Origin: Hansfordia pulvinata
Lineage: Eukaryota; Ascomycota; Sordariomycetes; Xylariales
Assembly: GCA_006538405.1 (NCBI GenBank)
Contig: BJKQ01000010.1
Coordinates: forward strand, 372,001 to 436,000
DNA: 64,000 nucleotides
Direction: 5' to 3'
This document shows, one piece after another, positions 33,599-46,300 of the stretch. A program made the translations under genes and the position numbers. The notes under the pieces were generated by a model that saw nothing but the letters and a program-made list of their open reading frames with translations, was not told the origin of the DNA and searched no databases. Each line of letters starts with the position of its first letter. The stretch's first letter is position 1.

Positions 33599-35820
33599 TT
33601 ATCCAGCTCCATTGGGCTGACTCTTTCGCCAACGCCCCGTAGACAGGTCCACGATCCGGCGAAGCGTTTTCTTCAGCTTTTCAGCGCGCCCAAAGTCCCA
33701 CGCCTCCTCGTGATGGTCGTTGCCAAGGGCAGTCAAAGACACGGCCCTGCGGCGTGATTTTCGAGGCGCCGGTGTATCAGACGGAGGGTTCGGGACTCGC
33801 TGCTCCGCCTTTTCCTGGTTCCAAATCTCCTGAAATTGACCTTGCTCTAGCAGTGCGTAGCCGGAGGCGGCTCCTGCCAGTCCGCATACTCGGGTGATGG
33901 AGCGAGCGTGGGAGAAACTGGGATCGTGGTATGTTTTCGATACTCGAATGTCATTGGCAGAGAATGGGGCGCATCGTACATGGGCGGATGCGAGAACGGC
34001 TGTTCTGCGAAATCGAGAGGCCCTTGATGGTACATCATCGACTTGCCGTCCGGGTCCCAGAGCTGGGGGTCATCTATCTCACTCCCACGATCCCCCTCGT
34101 TTTGTGTTGAGCCCGTAAAGTCTGACGGAGGGGCGGTTGAGTGTTCTGGAATCCGAGTTGGAAGGCCATGATTCTGACTATGGAGCGACTGATTTGGCTC
34201 GTGAGGCTCTTGGACTTGTCGTTCGATCGCGTCGGCTCTATGGTGGTTCTGCAATCCCCAGTGCGCTTCAGTCAAAAGCCCACTGGGTGGACCCAGAGAG
34301 TGCCAGTTTTCTCCCCCCGTCCGCGGCTCGTCAGCCAGGCCGAGACGCCCCGCCTCTATCATGGTCGCCTCCATGGCACATCTGTCAACAAGATCTTGAC
34401 CATTGTGCTGCAACAGATGTTTGACAAACCTCTCGTGCTCCGGTAGAACTGGGCCGGCGCTCCAGACGGCGGCGAGGTCTGAGCAGCACCAACCAGCCAA
34501 TAACGTATAAACCCATCGGTGAGGATTTGGAGCCGGCATGCGACGTAAGAATAGCCCGCATTTGGGTCCGATATTCACAGAATCCATCCAGTTGTTGAGG
34601 CGGGCGTGGGTAAGGACGCTGCATGCGGGCTTGTCATGGATAAAGTCCCATAGTAAGGTCTTGTCTTGGGGCTGCAGATCGTTCGCCAGCACCCATGGCT
34701 GAAAGGGATGGAAATGCGGTCTGCCGTCCTTCACGAACCACCGATGACCCCGGTTCATGCGATAGCTGGCCATGGCCACGAAAGGGAAACTTGCATTATC
34801 GTGAACAGACTCGGAGAGGTACCCAAAGCTCATCCCGAGGCTTGCTCTGTGGCGTTGCAGAGGTTCGATCGTGGAGACTCGACATACAAGGTCGGAGTCC
34901 TGGCCAGGGTTATATAGACCATGGGACCACAGCGTGACCAACTGCAATCGGGAGCCGCGTAGCTCGCATTGGTATCTTGGCGTCGGAACCCCACACATCC
35001 TTAGCTTTTGGCTTACTGAGATCATGGTACTTTTTGAGAGCAGGAAGTAGGTGAGTGTGTCTGGAGGCATTCTGTCGTGGCCCCAGTCAGCCCGAAGTGC
35101 CGAACTCGGAGTACAGAGTTTGAGTTTTCGGTGAAGAGTGGGAGATATCCATCCGATGATGTTGGGTGTTGGTCGCCAGTTGTCGTTGTTGCTCAGCTCT
35201 GGAATCAGCGGTCTTGCTTCGGCAACGCCAACCACATCCATGGCCTTCAAGGATTCATCGTCGAGGTATTCGTTCATGACTGCCCTGACAAAGACCGCGG
35301 GAATGGGCAACTCCGCGTAGGCCCAAAATTGTCGATTGTTCTGAACGCGTTCGGAGATCCCATCGCAATAGAGCCAGCCACTGGGGGTCAACTGAATAGG
35401 AGTGGTAACGATGCGTACCTCGATATTGCCGTGCCTATAGTTTCCCAAGTTTTCCAAATATGCCGCGATGTCCTCCGGGATGGCGAGTAGGTATTCGGCG
35501 TACAGTCCGTCCACAGCCTGAACAAAGTCCTGGCCTCCCGGGACGTTCTTCCCACTCCGCCAGTAGATCCTGATGATCCGATACCACCATAATTGGAAGC
35601 AGTAGTATTGGAAGAATGAGAAAGGAACGTATCCAAATGGTGGGGAAGAGGCCTTGTGGAGCGAGTTTTCAGGTGCCTGATGTTTTGATGCCTGTTCGAT
35701 GCGTTCTTGGAGTTGTATCCAGGAGAATAAGATCAAGTCGGCAAAGCCGTTGGCGTCGACGCATAGCGGATAAGTGTCTGCCGTGTCCTTATGCCGAGGC
35801 CGAGATTTGGAGGGCGACAT
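33599..35820 (-). CDS. Uncharacterised large intronless protein
   Basis: The frame from the ATG at 35820 runs 657 residues without an intron to a TAG at 33847-33849. Just before that stop, a second frame takes over in a way that fits one missing base near 33860-33880. It continues with EIWNQEKAEQR and a Lys/Arg-rich end (KLKKTLRRIVDL), giving a stop at 33599 and about 735 residues in all. The first 450 residues are rich in Trp, Tyr, Phe and Pro and look globular (for example WYRIIRIYWRSGK). The last 200 are Pro/His/Ser-rich and acidic, probably disordered. No known domain was recognised. The absence of introns, the lower GC than neighbours and the general look would suit a captured mycovirus structural gene, but this is only a guess. 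A lineage-specific fungal protein is equally possible. Confidence 0.6.
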
Positions 35821-37780
35821 GACGGATGGTAGTAAATGAGGTAGTGATACTTGTCATGCCGTTCAAGCTAACGGTGGCGCGAGTCGGAGAGAAGTGTGCG
35901 TGGGTGTCATACTGTATGTGGCACGTAAAGCAAGGCAGCGATGGGTCGGACTGGGGTTAGGGGTATAAGGAGGTAGGTAGATCAGTTGTCGATGCTCACC
36001 AGCCAGCCGGGGTTTGGAGGGATAGGATGATGTTGAGCGTGAGGTGAGGTATAAGAATGGTAGCGATTGGCTTCTGCCATGCGGCGCTCTGTGTTTGTCG
36101 CGAATTTGGCGGTTGATGTCTGATCCTCCAAGGAAGGATCGAAGGTCATACTGTAAGGCATCTCTGAGTTAAGTTTCTACGTAGTCAACTCCCAAGTTAT
36201 CGTTGCAAGCGCCATGGTCTTCTCTCGTCTGCATTGTTGGAAGTGGACACACTGCCAGGACAAGCCGAGCTCAACGTCGATACAAAATCCAGCACACTTC
36301 GAGGCAGGGTTCGCATACTGCCGAGAAGATCTGAAAACCTGACATAAGAAACCCCCACATTGTAGTCCGGGGCTCAGTCTAAAGCTGGGAAGGGATCCAC
36401 GGATGCTGTAGAACTGGCCAGTCAACACCGAGCCTGGGATTCTGCAGGGCAGCCCCTGAATTGTGCAAGTGAGATCGAAGGGCCGAAGCGAGCCGAAGAC
36501 AGCGGCGATGCTGCAGCGTGGAAGATGACGTCGGGGCTCATCCCAGGTCATTGAAGGGTGGCCGTCAGGCATGGGGGAGTTCATGTATCGGGAAGAGGGG
36601 GGAAAGGGCGCAGTTCGTCGTCTTTGGTTTGCCGGCCGGCAACGACAAGGTGTGCGGCGCGTGCGTGCCTGCTGCTGCTGCTCAATGCGACCGGCACCTT
36701 CCTCACACGACCCGGCCGTGAAGGAAGCCGCGAGCTACGTCACTGTGCGCGAACGCAAAGCGAAGCGCCCGGCCGCTGCAGACGGTCCTCGATGGTTCCT
36801 ACCCCAGGTTTCTCCTCGTGTCCGCCGAGATACTCTCCCCATTGGCCAATGCCCGCCTGTGTGGGAGTACTCCAGGGTGCACCCGGTGTCAGACGTACAT
36901 GCACCTCATCTGGTGACCTGTGCCGGCGATTGGCCTGTGGTGCGGGGCATCGCCCAGGGCACCAAGCTGCTGCGTCACCGCCTACGACCAGCCCGCAGGC
37001 ATAGAGGGACTGGGACGCCGCGGCCAGCCGGTGCAGGCCCCAGCCCTTCGCAGTAGCGGACCCGGTGCTTCCAGCAGCACGCTCGCACGCACGCCGCCGC
37101 CGTGGGCAAACGACGCCAAAGTCGGCCATGGCTGATACGTCAAACCGCATCAGTCTCATCGCACTGCACTACATCCCCGTCGCCTGCCACCGCCCTCCGC
37201 TGCCACACCTGACCCGGCCGACCCGCGCTGCCCGCGATCTACGAATGCCATGTCTGCCGCCGCCGACCTGAGCTAAGCACACCTAGGCACCCTTGCCCCC
37301 AGGACCACGCCCGCCTCCCGTCGTGTCGGCTCGTCATCGCTTCGCTCGCACCAGGGCTATTCCCGTCGACTCCGGCCCCAGGATCACGGCGTGTTCAGGC
37401 TAAGGCTGCATGGCATCTCTTCCCCTGCCCTGCCTCTGCGTTACCCTGCGATCCCCGATCTGGCTTAACCTTCAGTAGGTACTGCATCACACGTAGGTTT
37501 GCGCTTGTCGCGCCCACCCCATTCATTTGCTTCCCGTTCCTCGCCGTTTTAAGTATGCCCGTCATCCCAGCCTCCCGTCGGGGTTTGGCCTCTCTCCTCT
37601 CTTTGGCTGTCGTCTTGTCTACCTCAACTAGCACCACACATCCTTCCTGTAGTTCTTAGTCGTCTGTTCCGTTCCAAATACCCTAGCTCGGGCGAGACAT
37701 CAATCCGCCTCATCCGCCCCGGCTCCAAACTCGAAGCTGCGTTCCGGCCGGCTGTGATACACCCACGCCCTCTATTCACC
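35821..37780. other. Divergent intergenic region
   Basis: This region lies between the uncharacterised protein and TBCC. A few short ORFs lack features. No supported gene. Confidence 0.5.
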
Positions 37781-39171
37781 ATGGAGCCACCACAGGTCCA
37801 CATCTTCATCCCCTTCCGCCCGGCCATCGGCTGCGGCCCTCAGAGCCCAAACATGGCCGACCCGAAAGAAAGGTTCTTTCGCCACTTTCAAGCCGAAATC
37901 TCGGGTGAGTTCCCGTCAACCTCTCCAGCGCCGCTACCCAACACCGCTGACGCGCTCGGCAGCAATCCAGGATCGCATCGAGGACCTGGCAACCCTGTCG
38001 CCTATCGCCGGCGAGCGGCAAGACTGCATAGATACCATCCTGGCCGGCATCTCGAGGCTATCAAACGAGGTTCTGGACGCTGCCGACTACATCCCGTCGT
38101 ATGACCAGCGCACATATTCACAGGTAAACGACACGCAAAACGCAGGCACGCTCGGCGCTAACCCTATCCCTCAAGGCCATCAAGGCTCTCACCGAAAAGC
38201 TTAACGAGACGACGGGCAAGTTTGCCCCAAAAAGTCGCTTTCAGTTCAAGCCGCGGGCCGCGAAGCCTGCTCCCACGAAAGCAGAGCCAGCTGCCTCTCC
38301 GGCACTTCAGTCGCCGCCGCCAGAAGACAAGGGAGGCAACACGGCGACAGAAAAGAGCACGACAGTAGAAGGAGACGACGATGCCGTTGGGTCGCTTCCC
38401 TCACTGCCCAAGAACTATAACGAGGAGCTAGCACGAGAAGGAGGCAGAAAGGGGGTGCGCAAGCCGAGCTTCTCGGCAGCGCGTCAGGTTGCACTTCACG
38501 ACCATGCCGGCCTACACATCATACTCCCAGCTACAGCATCACGGGCAACGTCCTCCGGCAGTCTTACTGATCTGGAGCGGTGCGTCGTGGATATGGCTGT
38601 ACCAACAGGGCCCAGCCGTGGAGGAGCCCCCTTTCTCGGATTGGCGCTGCGCAACATACGGAAAAGCCTGATTGTCGCGGGACATGTCAACGGCGCCGTC
38701 CACGCGACAGGTCTCGAGAACTGCGTCCTGGTCGTTGCTGCTCGCCAGGTTCGCATGCATGACTGCCGCAATGTCGATGTCTATCTGCACTGCGGGAGCC
38801 ATCCCATCATCGAGGATTGCTCCAGCATGCGGTTTGCTCCCATCGCAGACTCCTATGTGCGTCGCTTCCCTCCTTTACCCCAGCCTGCAGTACGCTGACA
38901 ACTACGGAAACAGCTCTCGCCAGCGGGCAAGGACGGGGGCCCCGCCGCTAGCCTACCCACCCCGGCGCTGGTCGGTGGACCTGGAACAGGGCTGAATCAG
39001 TGGGACCAGGTCGACGACTTCAAGTGGCTGAAGACGGGCGAGCCTTCCCCCAACTGGTCAATTTTGCCCGCCGAGAACCGCCTCCCAGACAATGTCTGGA
39101 CACATACGGTCTGTGGCGGGCCCGGGGTTGGTACCGACGACATCCTGCGCCGTGTTGGTGTTCTTCAGTAG
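37781..39171 (+). CDS. Tubulin-binding cofactor C
   Basis: Acts in the tubulin folding pathway, where cofactor C promotes GTP hydrolysis on beta-tubulin and release of the alpha-beta dimer. Four exons: 37781-37904, 37963-38123, 38176-38856 and 38914-39171. The in-frame ATG at 37853 (MADPKERFFRHFQAEI) may be the true start, because that sequence matches the usual N-terminus. The first half is helical (spectrin-like in this family). The C-terminal beta-helix domain shows the TBCC/RP2 pattern NIRKSLIVAGHVNGAVH, NCVLVVAARQVRMHDC and YLHCGSHPIIEDC. The putative catalytic arginine lies in AARQVRMHDC. The protein ends with a WDQVDDFKWLK block typical of TBCC. All frames are intact. Confidence 0.9.
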
Positions 39172-40292
39172 TCCAGCCGGTGCATCTTCGGTGAGTGCTT
39201 GTGCCAGCGTTCCGCAAGCACTCGCAAACGGCCTTGCAATGTACGAAGACACGAGAAAAGCGCGGAGCATCACTTTGCTTGGGACGCAGGGCAACTCTGT
39301 ACTCGTATGCCACTCCTAATGAAACATGTTGAACGAAATTGTGTTGGGAAATGTGGCTTGAGATCTCACAATTCAGTGCGCAAATGCTCATTCTGAGGGG
39401 CTGAGTTGGATAGATTGTAAGGTTCTGTTGGAAGCATCGTCGGCTCAGAAGCACGCAAGACGACAATGCGAACCTGCCACGATTCCAGGATATCGACTTT
39501 CGGAGGGTCGAGGCCGTCTTGTGAGAGCGATTGAAGCCCCCAAAAGCGTGAAAAGGGATGGGTGTCGTGCTCCCTACGCAAGATCACCTTGACGCAGCCC
39601 GTACCGCCGGGCCACGCAGATCATTTCTGATATCATCAACACCGCCAAGCCAACCAGCCGGCTTCATCACCAATCATGAGCCGAAGCCTGCTCTCGGCAC
39701 GGCTGGACATGCATTTCGACGTACCATTGCAGCAGGCTACGCCCTGCTGTGTGTTCAACGGTGAGGACAGCCCGCGGTTTGGGGTGAATTGTATTGACCT
39801 TGAAGCATGTCAGTGATTGGAATATTGTGGGTGCCAACAAGGTCATGTCGTTGGTCGAGATGCCTCGAGTCAAGGCGTTCAAGTCCATCATCTGGACTCT
39901 GGGTCGTCATTGGGGTCCGTTGACGGCAAGATCATCCACTCGAATAACGTGATAAGCATACCCATTTGCTGTCAGTCTGACCACAAGGCTCTGAACGCAA
40001 GAGACCCCGCGGCGGCTGTATTGACTCTGCATAAGCGCTCAGCTACTGGGCTCTGCACGCTGCGTTCTCGACCAATGGTTCAGGTGCTTGACAATGCTTG
40101 TCCTGGTCTGCGGCCAAGCGGGGGTGTGATGGATCTTGCATTCTGCCCGAGGCTGTGCTGGCAAGACACCCATGACCCGACGGCACCCGTTATATGTAAG
40201 AGCAGGCTCCCCCTCCTAGCGAGGCCACCAAGCGTCTATACATTCTGGTATCCATTCATTTGCGCCGCATTTGCGGGCTTCGTGCCCCGAAG
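39172..40292. other. Intergenic, NLR promoter side
   Basis: About 1.1 kb with lower GC. A TACTCGTA motif lies at 39300-39307. No supported gene. Confidence 0.5.
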
Positions 40293-43200
40293 ATGTCCAC
40301 TTTCACCAACCAAGGCCCAGGGGCCCAGTACAACGCGGCGGATGGCGGGAATATCAACAACAACGGATCTGGCATTCAAATCAACTCGTCAGCTTTCCAC
40401 GGTCCAGTTCATTTCTGTAAGACTGCGCATCCCGACGAGACATTGGATTCTTCTGGTACTGACCTGGTCGTGACATAGCCGCGCCGTTTGCGAATCCGTT
40501 CAACGAATGTCTGCAGTCGCTTTCCTTTCCCGAAATGAATAACCGATACCACGAAGTCGTCGAAGCTGCCGAAGGAACATCCCAGTGGCTACTCGAGCAC
40601 GAGGTGTACACAAAGTGGGCGTCTAGCCCGAGAGGGCTGCTTTGGATCAAAGGACAACCCGGCGCCGGGAAGTCTACTCTATTGCGATACGCTCTCCGCA
40701 GCACAGAATCTGATGCAGACAAGACCGGGGTTGCGCTTGTCTTGTCATACTTTTGCCACGGTCGCGGCACCGAGCTCCAGAAAACCCAAGATGGCCTTTT
40801 CCGAACGCTGCTCCATCAGCTGCTTGTTGGAGCCCCCAGGGAGCGATATGTTCAAGATGTCGTTGCCAGATACAAAACCAAGAAGAAGACCATGGGCGAG
40901 CATGGCAGGGGCTGGGAGTGGCATCTCTCCGAGACCCGGGGATTCATCCGCGATTGTCTTCCGACTCTGCTGCGTACTCGGTCGGTCCACTTGTTCGTTG
41001 ATGCATTGGACGAGTGTGGAGAGGATGCCGCGGTCAAGATCGCTTGCGAATTCCAAGCTTTGATGGCAGATATGCCTCTGGCAGGATCGCAAACTTTCTT
41101 GATCTGCTTCACTTGCAGGCACTACCCTATCGTGGAATCGTATTGCAAATATCAGGTCACTATGGAAGATGAAAACAGGGGCGACATTTCACGTTACGTT
41201 CAAAGCCGACTGCGCGACAGCCCCATTGACGATTCATCCATCCAAACGATAATTAAACGAGCTGCTGGTGTTTTCCTCTGGGCTCACCTGGCAGTGCAGA
41301 ACGCACTGAGACTCCTACGCAAAGACAGGTCCATCTCGCACATCCAGGGGGAAATCGAGAAAATGAAGCCCAATCTCGATGAGCTCTATGTCCAAACCGC
41401 CAAGGAGATGGGCCCTGAGTCGCGCAAGATAGTCGAGTTTGTGTCTTTGTGCCCTGAGACCCAAGACCTATCGATGTGGCGACTGGTTACCTCGCGAGAA
41501 TTGCAAGAGTCACAGGGGCAAGGGAGTTTGCCATACTGGTCATACGACCCAGAGAACTATGGCGAGAACCCAACAACAGATATGCAAGAGTTGGGCCGCA
41601 GAGTGATTGAGCTTGGGTGTGGACTCATTGAAATCACCCCTGAGTCGAAGCTGCAATTCATTCATCAATCTGTCAAGGACTTTTTCGTACCCCGAGGGCT
41701 CTCTATCCTATGGTGTTGTCCGGGAGAACCCCAAATTGTGGTAGGCCGCGCTCACCGACGTTGGTACGTCCTTTATGCTCGACTCGTGTCGTGTCAATGG
41801 CAATACATACAAGGGCAGATGCGGTCGCGCAATTTTGAGAGACTATCGAGAAATCTTGTGGGCCGGGCTTCTGAGCTGTTGTGGTTCCACGCTGCAGAAT
41901 GCGACCGAGCGGGAACCCTCCGACATAAGGACCTGAAGCCTTTTTTCGACGACTCCCCGGCCATCGCAGAAGGCTGGATGGCCGGTGTTGGAAACACAAA
42001 TCACCACTACCACCCAATATCCCTCACCGCCGTCACGCTGACACACTTATCGGCTCAGTACGGCGTGCTGACTTTGCTGCGGCGAATACTGGAGCAAGAT
42101 CTGATGACCAAACTCGGGAGCAGGTTTCTGCGACGTGGTGCCTACTCCCGCGACAGCAATGGAGCCACGCCCCTGCTCTGGGCCATCAGGGGCGACCAGG
42201 CATTGGCTGCAGAGATTCTGATTGAACATGGTGCATCTGTGGACGCCAAGAACAACTATCGCGACACGCCTGTCTTGCTGGCTATCGACCAGCAGCGCGA
42301 GGGCCTGGTTGACTTACTGCTTAGCCACGGTACCAATCCTGATGGGTTGCATCAGCGACGCAGGCCTTTGGCCAAAGCTGTTAGGCTGTCCAGTTTACCA
42401 ATGGTTGCAACTCTGATCAAGAAGGGAGCAAAGGTTGATATACGAACAAACAACAGGGGATGGACTCCCTTGATGATGGCTAGCAGGAACAACGACCCCG
42501 AAACTGTGCAGGCACTCCTTTACTATGGCGCAGATAGCAACCTCGTTGCCTTGGACGGCGAGACTGCACTGTCTATCGCGCTGTTGCACACAGCCTCTTT
42601 GAATAGCCACCCCCGAAGTTCTGGCTTGGTAATCGCGGAGATTCTCCTTCGTCATGGTGCAAATTCAAACCGTTCCATTCCGAAGGGGCCAACGACGCGG
42701 GCCCCTCGATGTTTCGACTTGAACAATGACATAGCGGCCGCAGATCGTAACCGGCGGGTGTCACGAGTCAATAAGGACCGTGAGTGCCGAGAAACACTAC
42801 TTGGTTGGGCTAGCGAAAAAGGCCTGCTCGAAGGTGTGCAAATTCTCCTTCAATATGGCGCGGATGCGAACGAGGTCAGTTCTGTTGGTCAAACAGCACT
42901 CTTTCGCGCCTTATTACGCCCTGTTGTCAACCCCCGCTTACTTCGCGTTCTACTCAGAGGGGGAGCAAATGTCAACGCATCTGATCGGACAGGAGTGACG
43001 CCTTTGATGTTTGCCGCAAGGCAAGGGGGTCTTTCCACGGTGGAATTGCTCCTGGAATACAACCCAGATCTGAATCAAAAAGACAACTATGGCTCCACGG
43101 CGCTGTCTTATGCATGCTTCGGCGCCGACTTGGTGATGGAAGTTCTGGTCAGACGAGGGGCGCGTGTCGATCATTGCGACAAGAGGCGACAAACGACACT

Positions 43201-43489
43201 TTGGGATGCCATTTCCGGAGCCAACGTCGCTGCGGTCCGGTTTTTGCTGGAGCATGGCGCAGACCCGAATTGGCCAGACAAGGAGGGACAGACGCCACTG
43301 TGGCCGGCCATCTCCAAACCCGACCTCGCTAAAGTCCGTGTTTTGCTGGAGCATGGAGCAGATCCGAAACTGAAAGACAAAAAGAGAAAGACAGCCGCCG
43401 ACTTTGCACAGGCGCAGCTGGAGCGAAGAACCGGAGATAGCTCGGTCTTTCACCAGCTAGAGTGCATAGTCGCCTTGCTCCCAACTTGA
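40293..43489 (+). CDS. NLR-type NACHT-ankyrin protein with amyloid-like N-terminal motif
   Basis: Two exons (40293-40416 and 40479-43489) give 1044 residues. Exon 1 encodes a 41-residue Asn/Gly-rich leader with two GxGxQ cores (GPGAQYN and GSGIQIN). This resembles the RHIM-like PP amyloid motif of fungal NLRs that signals cell death. Exon 2 begins with the linker CLQSLSFPEMNNRYHEV usual before NACHT domains. Walker A is GQPGAGKST and Walker B is LFVDALDE. A winged-helix-like region follows, then about eleven ankyrin repeats from residue 620 to the end (for example TPLMMASRNNDPETVQALLYYGAD). The family controls heterokaryon incompatibility and innate immunity by nucleotide-driven oligomerisation. 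No partner effector with the same motif was seen nearby. The frame is intact. Confidence 0.9.
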
Positions 43490-45697
43490 GCCAAGGTGTA
43501 TTACGGGGGCGAGCGGCGGCGCCGAAAGCTTCGCCAGCGACCGAGACAGCCGTCTGGCAGCACTTTGTGGGCAAGCCACTGGACCCTCCGACTCGAATCT
43601 TGACGTTCAGAAGCCGAACCACCCCTCACGTCAGAAACTCACTCCGACCCTCCGTACGTCACCCTGGACCAGCTCTGCCTGCCAAGACTCGGCTGCCCGG
43701 TCCAGATTGATCAAATCCCGTCGTCTTTCCTGCAAACTCACCATAAGCTCCCCAATACTGCAATTTGTTCGACGATAACTCTTGCAACACCAATGTCAGA
43801 AACAACGCTAGCCCCTCCTATTCTGGACACTTCACTGACAGTGGCCAATTTGCTGCAGATGAGTAGCTCTTCTGCGTAGCCGCCTCTACCATCTGGCCCC
43901 GCCAGAAGCCCGGATGCTGCCGTCTCCACGCTATGACGCACTTGCCTCTGGGAGATGCGGATGAGCACGATAGCTGCACACCCTAGGCCCCGCGGATGCC
44001 TAGCAGAGCAATAGAAGAGGATCACGAGGAACTGAGACCGACGGGAACCGCAAGGTGACGCCGTCTGCCTCAGGATGTCGCAGAGCCCGCGGCAGACAGG
44101 GAATAAGAGGCGGTTTCCAATCCAAAGTCCGCGAAAGCTAGGCGCACTAATCTTATGTAACGTGATTGGATCAGTGATGACTACTGCTCTGTGTAGGTCA
44201 CCAACAGCTCTGGGACTTCTGTGCTGTTCTGGTCTGGCGAGAGTTGTCTGATACAGGGGCCTTGCATGATTGAAGAATCGCCTGCTCGTGGTCTCGACGC
44301 ACACGCCGTTTCCTTGCGTGCCTGGTGTTGCAGTTGCATTGACCGTAGGGGAACGCAGTCCTGTGCCCATTTGCACTCATGACCGCACGAACCGAAAGGG
44401 TCGGTCCAAACACCGACCACTTGGCGAGTGGCGATGGTTGTGCTTGTATGACACTCGCTGACGGACTCGAAGTTCCGTCCTGCTGCTCTGCGCCGGTCCA
44501 GGAGACTTCACGCAGGGACATTGGACAAACTCAGCCTCACAGGAGCGGTGGCAAACCTTCGGGCTTCATTTCAAAGCTCACATTGGCAGACAGCGGGCTT
44601 TCTAGGTAGGCATCTACTATACACGGGCGCACCGCTCTGCCTGGTTGGTTCGAGCGTACATGCAGTGGGGGAAACGTTTGTGGTCGCCGACTCGGTGGCG
44701 AGGCGATGCTGCTTCGATCGTGGTCACGGCTCCGAGGGCGCCACGGAACGGAAGGGAGACCTTTCCAAAGTGCTCGATTTTCTAGGGGGAATAATCCCAG
44801 AGACGTCTTCAATTCGAGCAGCCCGAAGGCTCTCCACTCCACTCCGCCACTCGCCCTATCCAAGCACATATCCGTACTCTAGAATTTAAATAGCCAGGCC
44901 GCGCCCGGTGGTTTCTGTGGCTGGGGCAGAGACCCGCGTGCGAGCTCGGGCCCATGGCACTCAGGTGCTGGTCCTCGTTGCGGCTCCCCTGTGGCCTGTG
45001 GGTATCGGGAAGAGCCAAGAAGCCGCCACAAGGCGCATGAGAGGAATTTGCAACCTCTATTGCCAGGGCATGGGTATAAGCGAGTTGAGAGGAGAGTGTC
45101 CCGTCACGCGCCGTACCCAGAGCACACACAAATCATAAACACCGACTTCCAAGAAGCATCTGCCGCCCGCGGAATGCCAGAAGCCTCTGTCGTGGTCTAT
45201 GCAGGGCTGAGACGCGGGCTCAGAGATGTCCAGCCTTTCGACGATAGCCTGAGCTGGGTTGTGCCGTGGCTTGCCATTTGGTCACCGGGAGAACGGCCCA
45301 GGGGAAAGACGACCCTGGTTCGGGGTCTGTCGGCGATCCCCACTGAGCCTCAGGCAGCTCACAGCAGGGTATGCCATCACTGCCATGGGTCTTCAATGTG
45401 AGCAGCAACGCGGTACCACGCCTCCTCTGCAAGGCGGGAAGCTGCCTGGATGCCTTGATGACGATCTACACACTCTTCTCGGGGAACGGATATACTCAGC
45501 CTCAGACGTGGGCCTTGTGCAGCTACGGTCATGTCAGAGTGACACTGACACGCGCGCCACGCCAGATGTCACCCAAATATATAAGTCTAGTCGAACGCCG
45601 GCTAAAAGGCACCTCCCAAACCACATTGCCATCGCGTCGGAAACACTTGACAACATTTCAGATAACAACACAAGATAATCCGCTCAGGTCTCCCATC
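43490..45697. other. Intergenic region after the NLR
   Basis: About 2.2 kb. The ORF at 43738-44376 (-) has no recognised family and is left out. A TATA-like element lies at its right end. Nothing else supported. Confidence 0.5.
45574..45584 (+). promoter_or_regulatory. TATA-like element
   Basis: An AAATATATAAG sequence about 115 bases upstream of the ATG at 45698. It fits a core promoter for the small secreted protein gene. Confidence 0.5.
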
Positions 45698-46300
45698 ATG
45701 CGGTCCACCCAGGTCGTCTCGATCCTACTCTACGGCAGCGGCGCCTTGAGCGCTGCCCTCGTCGATCGGGGCGCCGCCGGGACCGGCCCCGGAGCCGAGC
45801 TGCAATCTCGCGGCGGCGCCGTCGCCCGCGCGGAGCTCTCTCGTGGATGGGGGCAGCCAGCTGCCGCGCCCCGCGGCGCCGCTGACGACGAGGCGGCCCA
45901 CGTCATCCAAGCACGATGGGATCCGGGGCATGCCAGGGCGATCATCGTCGTTAGACAGATCAAGGATGAAGGCGGCGACGCCTTTGACCGGTGGAGTTCG
46001 CAGTTCGACAAGACAAAGGCGATGCTGATGGTGGCTCGCCACATGGGCCTCCTGGACGAGAAAGATATCTACGGCTACCTCGAGTTATTCGCGACCACAG
46101 AGCCCACAGACGAAGACGTGTACCGGGCCAAGAGGATGACCCCCGCTACCAACGTCTACAACTGGAAGAACCGGGTCTGGAGGGAGTGGAAGGAGGGCAA
46201 CAATGCCGCGGGCATTGACATCCGCGAGTTCACGACAGAGGCCGACAAGTCAGCTGGGGGCGGCGGGAAGCGGCCCCAGCTGCGTCCGGCTGGGACGTGA
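45698..46300 (+). CDS. Small secreted protein of unknown function
   Basis: A single exon of 200 residues. The start MRSTQVVSILLYGSGALSAA is a likely signal peptide. A Gly/Ala/Arg-rich segment follows (about residues 25-65), then a helical region with AIIVVRQIKDEGGDAFDRW, MLMVARHMGLLDEKDIYGYL and NVYNWKNRVWREWKEG. The mature part has no cysteine that I can see, unlike many effectors. The longer in-frame ORF starting upstream at 45371 is not needed, because the TATA-like element sits inside it. No family was recognised. It is a candidate secreted effector by size and location only. Confidence 0.6.
   Translation: MRSTQVVSILLYGSGALSAALVDRGAAGTGPGAELQSRGGAVARAELSRGWGQPAAAPRGAADDEAAHVIQARWDPGHARAIIVVRQIKDEGGDAFDRWSSQFDKTKAMLMVARHMGLLDEKDIYGYLELFATTEPTDEDVYRAKRMTPATNVYNWKNRVWREWKEGNNAAGIDIREFTTEADKSAGGGGKRPQLRPAGT

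Noticed and set aside
43738..44376. 212-codon ORF on the minus strand after the NLR
   Set aside because: Partly hydrophobic but no recognised family, no introns or start context. It could be a decayed gene, but the sequence does not support a call.
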